This document shows, piece after piece, positions 12,001-23,330 of a stretch of 64,000 bases of DNA (the first letter of the stretch is position 1; each line of letters begins with the position of its first letter). Position numbers and translations under genes: made by a program. The stretch is from Phoronis australis. Taxonomy: Eukaryota; Phoronida; Phoronidae. The stretch covers positions 246,229 through 310,228 of the forward strand of contig NMRA01000158.1 in the NCBI GenBank assembly GCA_002633005.1, given 5' to 3'. The notes below the pieces were generated by a model. That model was not told where the DNA came from, did no database searches, and saw nothing but the letters and a program-made list of their open reading frames with translations.

Positions 12001-13231
12001 GACCCGGACCGGGGGGGTCAGGTACCATATCACAGGCCTGCAACCAACATTGGGAGAGTTGGAATTGCATTTTCTTTTGCGGGAGGTCGAATTTCATAAG
12101 TTTGTACCTTAATTGCCAGCGGTGGCGTTCTTCTCTAAGTAAGCTGGTTGTCCACGTTGGCCCGATACTCCAGTTGACATTTTTGGGCCGTAGTTGTTTG
12201 GTTCCTGGTCAACCCCTGTTTTATTTGCATAAGAACCCATTGCTGTGTAGGCCTACTCTGATGTCAAAACTTTCACACTGTATCTTTGCATTTTACTGGG
12301 ATGTACCAAGTTAGTTGACATTTGGCGCGTGAGTCAAAAAAACACTACATGAACGGGCATTCAGAGTTCATCAGTGAAAGGAACGAGACGTCTAGTTATA
12401 AATCGGCAAACAAAATTTGGAATATCATTCAGGGATTGAGAAATTATCGATGACTAAACTATGATGTGAAATACCTGTCAGGGAAGTAAACTGTTTTTAA
12501 CTTTCCTCGCCTCCTCATCTTTTGGAACCCTACAAACTGTAGGCACACCTACTAGAATAAGGGGAGCACAAACTTCTTACACGACTTTTCCGCAACTGCT
12601 TTCGACACTTGTAATGACTCGTCGCCATGGTATTAGAATGCGCCTGTTGCCAGGAATTGTAGAGTAAGAAGGAGTTCATAAATTGGCAGCGATGACATGC
12701 AGTGAGTGATACGCCAGGTTAATAAGGTGAAGAATAAGAAGATTTAAAATGACAACTATTATCTCTGAACTGTAATTGAAGCGCTGATATGTGGTAAGAG
12801 GACCTAATTTTTTAGATTTGCTGTGTCTCTCGGTGGCCTTTTGATATTTTGTTCTCTCTCTCTCGTATTTATTTTAGAGTACGATTTCAAGCACACTGCC
12901 TGACGAAACTTGAAATTTGGAGCATATACTCGGAATTTTACTCAAAATCGTACTCAAAATATAGACGAGATACACTTCAGTTCGTGTATACTTGAAAATT
13001 GAGTATGTGCTCGAAATTTCGAGTACAGATTTTTCGAGTATGTCATTGAATACACCAAAGCTGAGTCTGTACTAGAGTTGAGTATGAAGTTTGAGTTTTA
13101 GCATGATTCGAATCGAGTCTGAAGATTAGAGACTGGGCCCTGGTTTCCAACCGTCTTAGACTACAAACGCCCCCCCCACTTCCGAAACAAATTTTTCTAA
13201 GTACCCTAGGCGCTTATTAGGGCGAATGCGA
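9051..13231 (+). mobile_element. TA-flanked TIR transposon copy (forward), interrupted
   Basis: The left end begins CCGCATTCGCCCCTAATAAG, preceded by TA. The right end, reverse-complemented, begins TCGCATTCGCCCTAATAAG and is also flanked by TA. Bases 9051-10006 are homologous, in inverted orientation, to the nested copy at 10364-11773; the last ~100 bases before 13231 match that copy's other end. The remainder includes a degenerate zone rich in GAGTAC/GTACTC (10010-10150 and 12870-13110) and unrelated sequence at 11776-12860. No transposase-length frame is present, so the copy is non-autonomous or decayed. I cannot assign a superfamily. Confidence 0.7.
10364..11773 (-). mobile_element. Nested 1.4-kb copy of the same TIR transposon (reverse)
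   Basis: Both termini read CCGTATTCGCC from the outside inwards, followed by CTAATAACCG or GTAATAACCG, and each is bordered by TA, a plausible target-site duplication. The copy lies inside the 9051-13231 element in opposite orientation, producing inverted arms of about 1 kb (9051-10006 against 10452-11773). Shared blocks include CACCCGTTTCGGAGACC, CATGTGACAACAAC and the G/C-rich end with GCGCCCCCC. The arm here is longer by several hundred bases. Its better-preserved termini suggest a later insertion. No transposase frame is visible. Confidence 0.75.
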
Positions 13232-16138
13232 TAGCCCTAATAGATTGTGACATCAACGCAGAAAACAATGGTTTTTATTGACATTGGCAGCAAGTTTGTG
13301 GTGACAGACACAAACGGCCAGGCGACTGAACTTCAGGCTGGGGGAGTAGATTTTCTGGCTCACTCGCCCAGCTGGCGAGTGGGCTTTGAAACCTGGGTAC
13401 GGTATATCTCTGGTTCTGAGCATCCCTTGGCAGATATGGGACACGTGGTGCCAGCAGGGCAGAAGCACTAATTTACTTTGAATGCTGAAGTTAGAGAGTT
13501 ATGGCAATGGGACAGGTGTTGCCTCATGTAATTTTTTTCTTGTCTGTTAGTTTTTCTGAATAGTTCTGTTACAGTTTGGATTCACTTGATATGTGTTTGT
13601 CACGGTTGGATCATATTTCTGGGTGGCATGACACTGCTTGTAGCATTCTTAAAACATGCACATGAGTGCCTCACTTTGAATGCGAGTTATGATAACATTT
13701 AAGAAATGAAACTAAAGAAGGGCAGTTTCAGTTTCGTTCACTAGTTATTGGCATGCTTTTCGTAGATATACGTCACCACTAGATTCACCTCATTTTTCCA
13801 GGAAACATTATTTGTCATATAGAATTAATGAAACATTTTCTGGACTGATTTCTTTTACCCCAAGAAGTTGACATGGACCCCAAGAGTTTTAGATGGTGTG
13901 TCTGCACGACCTCAATGCTTGAAAGAGTGAGGCCAGCACTGTAACTGTGTTTCTATTATGCAATTGGAGATCATGGGACATTGATTGCCACTGGGTGAAC
14001 ATTGCAGTTGGCATACTTGATCAGGGAAGTTTTGTATTCTGACTTAATTGCCTGTTAAATTTGGAAATGGGGAATTCATGTTCATGCAGAGAATGTGAAA
14101 TTTCTGAAGTTTGGAAACTGCTGTCAGTAACGGGACTGTAAATAAAAATAACTAAAGAGCTGGCTTAAATCACACATAGTAGAATTTGTTTCATTGGCAA
14201 GATTGTTCTCACACTGTCATTGATTTGATGAAAGCTATGAGGTCTATGCCCTGAAGAGCATCAGGGGATATCAATCAGTTGAATGTTACAGTTGAACATG
14301 AGGAACCTATGGAATTCCATCTCCAGTTAAGGTTGCCACGGTAACATAATTCCCCTTCTGTTCCTCATTCTGTTCTGATGCCCAGTCTACAAAGCCGGCT
14401 TTTGTATCCATCATAGTGTAACATCTCCATGCCTGTTGTTGTGTTGACACAGGCATTGCCCCTATGCCAGCTTGTTGGTCTGATTGGCAGCTGGGCTGGT
14501 CTGGTGAGGAAAATATGTGCGGATCTATGCTGCCTTATTGATTTGCAGCGTGATATTTACAAACTGAATTTCTATGAAAGAGAGCTCTCGAATTGCTTAA
14601 GTTGTTCAGTAGTCTCTGCAGATTTGAGCACAGTACGTGGAAATGATGGAATCTCAGACTGCTTTAAGTGGAGCTTGATGATTTTTTGATTTAAGCAATT
14701 TGCAGTACATTATCATGGGCGTTTGTGGAGCGCTTTTAGAAAATGTCACAAATTGATGAGTGATGTTAAGGATGGCTGAATTGATTTTCAAATATTGTTC
14801 AAGAATGGCTTTAAACATTCTGAGCCGTAGTGCAAACTTGTTCAAACCATAAATATCCTGGTTAAAAGTCTGATGTGCTAAAATTGCTGATCTGTCACTT
14901 TTGTATTGGAGTTGGCGAAAATACACATTGAAAACATACCTGCTGTAAAAATGTAAAGTTGGATAACTCTAAGCGGCAGACTACCGCCTTTTTGTTCAGT
15001 TTCAAATTTGTTTACTTTTGAATCATTGTCTTGTTAAAATGATGTACTGATGTGAGGTAATGTGCAGATTTCACTATTAAAAAAAGTTTCGTCTTATGTT
15101 TAAAGTTGGTTTCATGTTCAGTATTTGATTTTATATGAAATAACTTGCAACTGAATAGTGTGATTCATTCCATTTGCACTGAATCCGTGTCACGTATATA
15201 TATATATTTAAAATACATCAGTCATAAAATGATATGTGACCCACGTATGACTGTCACTTTGCCTTCGGAGGTGAACAGGGCAGGGATTTGGCTCTTAAGT
15301 TACGAGAGAAGACCAGTTCTTTTGAAGAGTAAATTTGTTATACCCTGGTAGTGTAGAATAAGAGAGTGTTTTTGATGGCTAATTTTTAATGCACTGCAAG
15401 AGATGTCAACAGAGGCCATCAGAATACCATGTCTCTGGTGACGACTGTAACTCCTTGCCCTAAGTATACTACGACTCAAAATTGACCAGGTTTCTCCATT
15501 GGATAGGAGGCCTTACCATTTTAAAAATTCAGTGGAGCAAGTTGTGGGTGAACTCTAGTGGGGGGGCTTTAATTGAACATTGCCAAAAGTGGAGGATGGG
15601 TGTTAGCACGAGCAGTTGGGGATGTGTTGTCCCGAATATTTTCAGTGATGTCAAATCTTGAGTTTCCTCAGTATTCCTGATCAGCACATTGCTGCAGATT
15701 GAGTGAAATGACATGAAGTCATCGGATAGTCATGTGTCCCAAGCTGTGTTGACTCTGGTTAACCTAGAGTTTTCCCAGCCAGTGAGAATACAAATTAGTG
15801 TATCACTTCAATTTTTTTAAATTCGTTTTCGTTCAGTATGGAATCGTGCAAATGCTTTACAACCAGGAGCAAACCCTTAATTTTGGATATTGTGAGCAGC
15901 TAGGAATTGCCGTGATGGAATTAAAATCCAGATTGACATTTTATCGAGTTTATCTCGTTTGTGTTGAGGAATACATGGAACTTAAGGTTCAACAAAAAGT
16001 CTGATGGACATAAAAAGCATATTGATACAAAATTGATTGCAGGTTGGCACCACACTGTCTAATCAGCTCAGCCATTGACAGTAATTTTGATTGCTAGTTA
16101 CTTGTGGCTAATTGACCGTACAGTTTCTTTGAACTGTT
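13232..16138. other. Non-coding stretch, nothing beyond a short (TA)n
   Basis: A short TATATATATA run lies near 15197-15209. The reading frames present are short and show no family resemblance. Confidence 0.45.
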
Positions 16139-16650
16139 CAATGTTGTTCAGGTCTGTAATGAACGGAGCTTGAACGTAAACTGCGAAGTTAACTGAACCG
16201 TTCATACTGGCTTCAGTAGTTAATGGACATCGAAGTAAACGGTAGCTAACGCTGTTGTCATCGAAGTAATCGCAAGGTAGCGCTGATGCATCGCATGTAC
16301 GCTAAGATGTTTTAATGTGATAATTTGGGAGCATTGACATGTGCTAATTGACAAAAAAACCTATTTCTAATTCGATTGGTGATTATTCAAGCAAAATATG
16401 AGCAACTATTAACGATGACACTGCCTTGTAATTCTTGACGATGACAGTGGCCTCTGGCGAAAACTTTGATGGGACCGAATTTGACCGTTCATACTCCACC
16501 ACAGCGTCGACGCTCTGCTGTTAATCCAACTGTTTACTGTGACGTCAACTGGTGACGTTAACTTCGATCCTGGACTGAAGTTAACTCTGAAGTTAACCGT
16601 TCATACTGACCACAACTCCCCAAAACATCGACGCGTCGACATTAGTATGA
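16139..16650. repeat. Degenerate repeat zone with CCGTTCATACT copies
   Basis: GAAGTTAAC followed within a few bases by CCGTTCATACTG occurs near 16175-16209 and again near 16589-16608, with a third GACCGTTCATACT near 16483. Palindromic AGTTAACT motifs and CGTCGACG/CGACGCGTCG are also present. A decayed transposon is likely but I could not define its ends. Confidence 0.35.
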
Positions 16651-19600
16651 GAGGGCCTTGTGTCACCTGGTTTGCTGACACAGAAACAGGTCAACTTTGC
16701 ATGATTGCACCCCGCTGAACATCAGGATGTTCTGATGAGAATAGGAGTTCCATTTTTGCAGATTCTCATTAGTTTATCAAAGATAACCAGCATATAGTAA
16801 TTTTCCCAAAAATGGCGTTAAACTAGTTGCCTTCACCTTTAACATTTCCCAGTGCATGGAAAATCCATAATTGCTACACTATTACTATAATAAATGCTAA
16901 TACTCTTAGTTTATTATCTGTTGATCTGGCTCAGTCAGTATTATGCTGCCAGTCATTTTATGAATTATCCCTGGTGCTCAGCTGTCTCTCTCTCTCATGT
17001 GAGGCTAGATAGACACATTCCTTGTTTGGTGCTGGCCTAACGCTTTGCCAGCTAATCAATACTATTGCCGTACTTTATCCCGTTGCTGTTTCTGTCCTTG
17101 TTGGTCTTCTTACTATATACTGTATATTATTAGACCAAAAACCGGACGAAACGTTGATTGAACATGAACTGTTTTTATTTGTACGGCTGGTTTTTAATAT
17201 TACTGTGGCCGAAAACCGATTTAATTGTGAGAACAAGTCTTGCCTTCTGTACACACTCTGTGGTGCCATAACAGCTCTTAACACAGTACTTTCGCACTAT
17301 AGTTCTAATGCCAGTTGACCAGGTAAAATACCGTTGCCTAGGTCAGTGTCGTATTTTTTCTTAAGCCTTTGAAAGACGGTCGTTGCCGTAGGAAAGCAGA
17401 TGCAGTTCGCCCACTCTGTGAAATAGTTTTCTTTGATTTTACGTTTGATTTTAAGTTTTATGAAGTGATTTTAAAATTCCGTTACTGACTTGATCAAAAG
17501 CGTTCTGTGACGATCAATTTCTAGTGCTTTGTAACAGTTCAACATTTTGTACATTTACATATATATACAGTGAATTCTTTAATTTTGGACCGAAATAATT
17601 GCTAAAATTGCCATTTTACTATTTTTTAAGCTTACCACAAATACTCGAATGTTTACCAATGAAACATTTTTTGGCAAAAGCTATATCATACATACCATGC
17701 TTAATATTTTCTAATTGGTTATTTTTGCTGGGAAATTAGGAATAAATGAGATTTTTCTTGTCTGCCATACTGTGTCCTCCAAGTAAAAAATTGTTTCCAC
17801 AAGTTTTGAATTCAACCATGTGTTGCCCAGGAAGTTAGGCAGCATTCAATCATTGGTAGGTTTTGGTAATGACATGATGTTTTGATGGTATTTTTTATCG
17901 ATACCTGTGGGTGTGAAAATAAGGGACTGTTCAAATTTATAGTCACTTTCACAGGCATTAAAAACTTAAAGATTTTCTGACCTCATGGACAAAAGGTAAA
18001 TTTCAGTAAAGTAGTTGTATGAATATTTTATATTCAGTTGTGTAAGTGTGAGTTGGTCGTTAACCCGTAAAGTTTAAGAAAATTTTGGTATTTCTAATTC
18101 TGTTGTTCCAGATTTCTGTAAATGTATGTGTGCACTATGCACTACAGTGCTTGAATGTTCCTGCCAAAGAACCATGGCCATGTTAAAGATGTCTCATTAA
18201 AACAGTGAATATCAATTTTGTATCAAGCTCCACCTACTGACATGCTGGAGAACTGTGTGTACAAGTATAATTAGGAAAAGAAACAATTTGTTAGTAAATT
18301 GTTTTAAAGAAAACACAATTGGTACACTTAAAAACAAGTGTGAACATATAAAAACATAATAATTCCAAATGGTACACAATCGATATTAGATATTGAAATA
18401 AAAAATAATAAAATCTGTGCCTTATTCCATTAGGGTAATGATGAAATATTACCATACCCATTTTCATAAAAATAGTCTCGCAAAAGGAGACTTTCGCTGG
18501 ATTGTAATGGTAACTGGTTCTTGATTGTTTTCTGGCACACTGGAAAACACAGAGTTGTTTGTAATCTAGTACTTCATTTACATATTCACTATTGAATGAG
18601 ACATAGCATCTTTAAAGCTGTAGTATATTTTGTCATGTTTTCAGAGTGAAAAAGCAAGAAAGAATTATGTCTTGGCATTACCATTTTATGACGTCAAAAG
18701 CGTAGGCTGCAAACCTCAACTTCCATCCTCCTGAATGTTATGTACACTCTGGCTTGTGAAAATGACGATAAATGTGAACAGTCGTTAGCCTCACGTGTTC
18801 CTGTAACTAGGCAATCCGCCTAACTGCTCTGTATTTTCATCCTTGTAATTAGGCAAACTCGCAATTGAAGACAAAACATGGCGCAGAAACCTGTGATGTC
18901 ATTTGCCAATTTACCATGGAGCAATGTTCTGATAACTGTCGGAAAACCAGTTATGAAGTCAATTTAAAAGTGTTCAAGATTAAGCTATGCTGAAGTTGCC
19001 AAAGACTGATACGAAAATCGGTATTTGTGCTATCGTTTTTTAACGGCAGCTTCTTAATTTCGGTACTTGTGTAGTGATGTGCAGCCACAGTGGAATGTCT
19101 GACATCCTTCATGTAGCATCGTGTTTGGAATGAAATAGCCAATGGAAGCAGTTGCATAAAAATGAAGACAAAAATCCCATGCAATAATAAATTTCTTAGC
19201 AAAATCCACACTCAAATGTTCTCACATTTTATTGATTCATATGTGTGTATCTTGAATAAAAAATCTGCTCTGTGGAAATAATTGGAGTAGCTCAAATATT
19301 GGCAAGAACTCTAATGATGGCTTGTTGCAGTGCAGTGTCACCTTTAATTCTGAGCTATAATCAATGTCAAGGTGTGTGTCAAAAATCATTACAAAGTATT
19401 GTTTTCAGTGCCAGCATGTGCTAATTTTGTATGGTATAGGTTGGATGGAGAGAAATCGCAAGCGCATAAAGGGGGTTGTTGATTATTGAAGGTATACCAT
19501 CAGTATACTTCATCCGTTTGATTGGTTTAGGTCACGTCCGTAGACATTGACATTCGTTTTTTTTGCTGCTGTGGGTCTGACTTGGAAAATTAGTGACTTG

Positions 19601-19965
19601 AAGGTTGACGTGAATGGCGAAAGCTGTTGCAGTATTTCAGTGGTGAAAATGCAATTTTTATGTAGGCCACCGTACTTTACACGACAGCGTTATTTTTGCT
19701 ATCAGTAATTTTTTTTCGGTACCGTATGGGTTTTTAAGAGAAATTAGCAGCTAAGCACATTTACTCTCTGCTGACTATAAACAAAGGCTTCTTATCCCTG
19801 AGCAGGTGTGTCATTTAAATTAAGTGACCTGGCTTCAAAAACGCTAGCAAACACCCCAGCAGTTTTGGGGTAACTGAAACTGCGAGCCAATCGCCAGCAA
19901 AAGTGTCCCTGGCAACCATTCATTAGCAACTCATCCAGTATCATAAAATCTCACCAATTCGGAAT
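16651..19965. other. Non-coding stretch, nothing recognised
   Basis: AT-rich sequence without coding, RNA-gene or repeat signals that I can support. Confidence 0.45.
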
Positions 19966-20166
19966 GCAATATATTGCGGACAGGTAAAATTTGACTTAAG
20001 ATATTGCGGACAGGTAAAATTTAATGCAATATATTGCAGACAGATAAAATTTAACGCAATATATTGCAGACAGGTACAATTTAACGTAATATATTGCGGA
20101 CAGGTAAAATTTGACGCAATATATTGCGGACAGGTAAAATTTGCCGCAATATATTGCGGACAGGTA
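19966..20166. repeat. 30-bp minisatellite, about 7 copies
   Basis: The unit reads GCAATATATTGC then GGACAGGTAAAATTTGAC. Copies differ at a few positions and the first junction is slightly rearranged. The palindrome GCAATATATTGC is kept in most copies. Because 30 is divisible by three, the reverse strand gives a 10-residue periodic translation; I regard that frame as chance. Confidence 0.9.
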
Positions 20167-21269
20167 AGCTTCTATTTTCTCATTTTTCATAAATTGACAC
20201 ATAGTACCAAAATGATGGGTTCCCCCATACTCTAGTTTAGTTTCCATAGCAACCAACGGACAAAATTTAAAAACCTATGCTCATTTACAATAATGTTAAA
20301 AGCATTTGGAAAAAGAGAGAAAGTGTAATTTTGTTAATTATTTTTGTCCGAAATTGGTAAAATTATATCGTACCTGAACAGAGTATTTGTGATGTGATCT
20401 TGGTGCAAGTGGAGGTACTTAGTCTTCATATTTGTTGTACAGATTTACTGTGACAGTAAACAAGATAACAATAAGATATTGTTATAGCCAAATTATAAAT
20501 AGCAACCCTTGGGTGTAAAAATTGCTTCTATTTATTGATAATTCATGCAACCTAGATCAAATTAATCACTGCCTGCAGTTTCTCAATCTTATGGAGGTTG
20601 TCTGGTGTTTTATAACTTTGCTTATTGCCTCAAGATTGTCACATGATATGTCCTCTCATGTGATTGTAAGTGGCGGTGATGTTTGAGGTTTGCTGCGGAC
20701 CAAAATATCTTGGCTGACGTCAGTGAATCAAAGCTCAATGACCACTGGAGAATGGGGGGGGGGGTGAAGTGTGGAAGGTTTTGTTGCCATCCGTGTACAG
20801 CATGGCAAATGCGCAAAACCCGTGTAGTTACGTCAAGCAAATTAAAAGTGTCTTGAAGTCATGTTGCTAATGAATGAAAGAGTAGCCATTGACGAGCTTT
20901 GCATGGCAATGCTGGTAAAGAGTCGGTGGAAGATTCCAATGTGAATTGATTAGAGATAACTCATTTATTGTTGTGAACAACCAGTGAAGGACTCAATGTG
21001 GCGTGCAGGTATTTTTAATTTTTGTATTTCGTGGTAAGCAGCACGCAAATAACGCTTTTGTCAGATCCAAGTTCTGTGTCGTTGCCACCAGTAGACTACT
21101 GTAAAATGGAGCGGCCATGAACACTTGTTATTGAGCTGTGAAATTGGCCTCGAATTGTCCTTTAGTCTAATGAAAAGTGATTTCGGCACCTCGAAAGCAC
21201 TCGACAGTTCGTAATCTCTTCAGCCCATGCTCGTAAAATTTTACCAATAACTCGGCAGTAAAATTAAGA
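20167..21269. other. Non-coding stretch, nothing recognised
   Basis: No gene is evident; a poly-G run of about ten bases lies near 20755-20764. Confidence 0.45.
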
Positions 21270-23330
21270 CATTAGCATGTTCTTGTTATATGCCCTCCTT
21301 ACATGTGTGGGTGCAAATTGCCATGGACTTTTCATGAAAGTTGGCACAGGTGTTCCTATGATGATGACAGATTCTGGTGTCCTTGGGATGGATCCAGTTA
21401 CCACTGTGTCCTCTACTGGCTATTGTAGTACTTTATGTTTACCTCTATCTTTGGAGACCTTTGATGGATTTTCATGAAATTTGGCGAATAAACTTTTAGG
21501 AATGGAAAACGCCTTCCTAATCCAAAAGTGCCTCTGTTGTAAAAACTATGGCTGGCGAATCATTAAGGAGACGACCATGACTTCCTAGTTTTGGATTGAT
21601 TTGACATGTTGTGTACCACCTAGTGGCCATTTTCATTACTTACGATTTTTGGACTCCACCTCCCTATCTATCTGCAAGGTCTTTGTTAACTTTGGCGTGT
21701 GGTTTTCTATGAATGGTGCAACAGATGACAATTTTCAGGTGGATCTGAATACCACTGTGCCCCCAGTGGCAATTTTAGTGTTTTACATTGACCTCTTTTC
21801 CTTGACAAGGTTGTTTTTGGGAGGCGACAACGCCGTTCTGTTTCTAGATAGATTAAAGATGTATTCTGTGCCACCTAGCAACTACTGAGATTGATTTTCA
21901 GACAAGTAATGTGAAGTTGGAAGTGTTAACCTACAAGCTGACACTAGTTTGGTCCCAGAAGATGGCAAACGAGTAATGCTAGGGTGCTTCCTATATCACA
22001 TGTCACTCTTACAAAAGGCAGATCGGCGAATCCCTCTGCATAAGGTCTACATAATCTATGACCTCTGATTGGTCATTTCTTCATCACACCCATTCAGAGA
22101 CTTCGCAACGAGATTACACGCTTGTGACAGAAAGGTGACATTTCATCAATATATAGTGTCTTTTGAATAGGTTTCATGCATGCAAGAGATGGCGTATCCA
22201 TATTATCTTTTCGCAAAACAAGCAGATGTGTATTTCGGAAACTTTAGGTAACGAATGTTTTGTCTGTTGTGCAACGAAATTAAAACATGCCTTATATACA
22301 GTAGCGGAATCTGAGACATGCATGTGCATTGAAGTCGCCATTTACAAAGAATATGCAGTTTTTGTTAAATGTATAACAAGGAAACTGATGATATTCTGTA
22401 GATGAAGATGTGTCCTTTTTAGTGGCATGATTTTGTTCAGTTGAATAGTACCACGGCAATGATTTTTGAGAAAACACCAGAAAATTGGTTAACCAGTTTA
22501 CCTTTCCTGATACGGATCGCACTAAATTAATTTTTATGCATCCACATACCATATTTATGTGCCATCATCCCTTTCTGTCCATCCAGCGTCCGCTGCTCTA
22601 TTTCCAAAACCTTTTGATTTATGTTCATGGAATTTTGCACATGTTCCTTTCGTGAATTGGACAGCATGAACAAACCTTCGGACGGATCCTAAAACCAGTG
22701 TTCCCCCTGGTGACAAGTTTAGTTTTTCATGTTTGCCTCTCTATCTTCAAAGTTTGTCAACGAATTTTTGTAAAATTTGTCAGATAGGCATCATGTATAA
22801 GTGATATGACGCTATTGCCCCCGTTTTTGAATGAATTTGAGGTATGTTGCGGCTTCTGGTGATCATTGTTACTGGTTTTGAGTCTGTCAACCAAACCAAT
22901 GCCAGGATGATGGTGAAAATTGGGATGGTTCCTACCGTAAAGAGAAGGGCTGACGATGATTTTCCGACGACATTGACTACTGGGGCACTTCCTAATGGCC
23001 CATGGCTGTATCTCTTAAACCCTTTGCAGGATCTTTATTAGATTTAGCGAGAGTATTTATTTGAAATTGACAACGGACGATGACTTGTCAGGCGAATCCG
23101 ACAACGCTGTGCCCTCTAGTGGCATTTTCATTTTTTCCGTTTTCCTCTTTTTCTCTGAAGTTCCTTGATGGATTTTTTATGAAATTTAGTAAACAGATTT
23201 CTTTAAAAAAACAATGACATGTTGGTTGGATTCAACATTTTTATTTTGTGCCATTTAGTGGCCAATTTTACCATTTTCTAGTTTGTTTTTGGCGTCGGGC
23301 CCCTATATCAACCAAACCACTCTAATGATG
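21270..23330. repeat. Block of a degenerate dispersed/tandem repeat (period ~150-170 bp)
   Basis: Phrases recur in the same order: a CTAGTGGC-ATTTT phrase (near 21620, 21770, 23115, 23258), a TGCCTCT-CTATCT phrase (near 21440, 22735, 23145), and GATGGATTTTCATGAAATTTGG (near 21330, 21463, 23168). Spacing is irregular and divergence is high, so the period is only approximate. A related block occurs at 30040-30830. Several small frames fall inside and look like translations of the repeat. Confidence 0.55.

Noticed and set aside
19996-20256. Repetitive minus-strand protein with a YLSAIYCVKF period
   Set aside because: The periodicity follows from the 30-bp minisatellite, whose unit is divisible by three.
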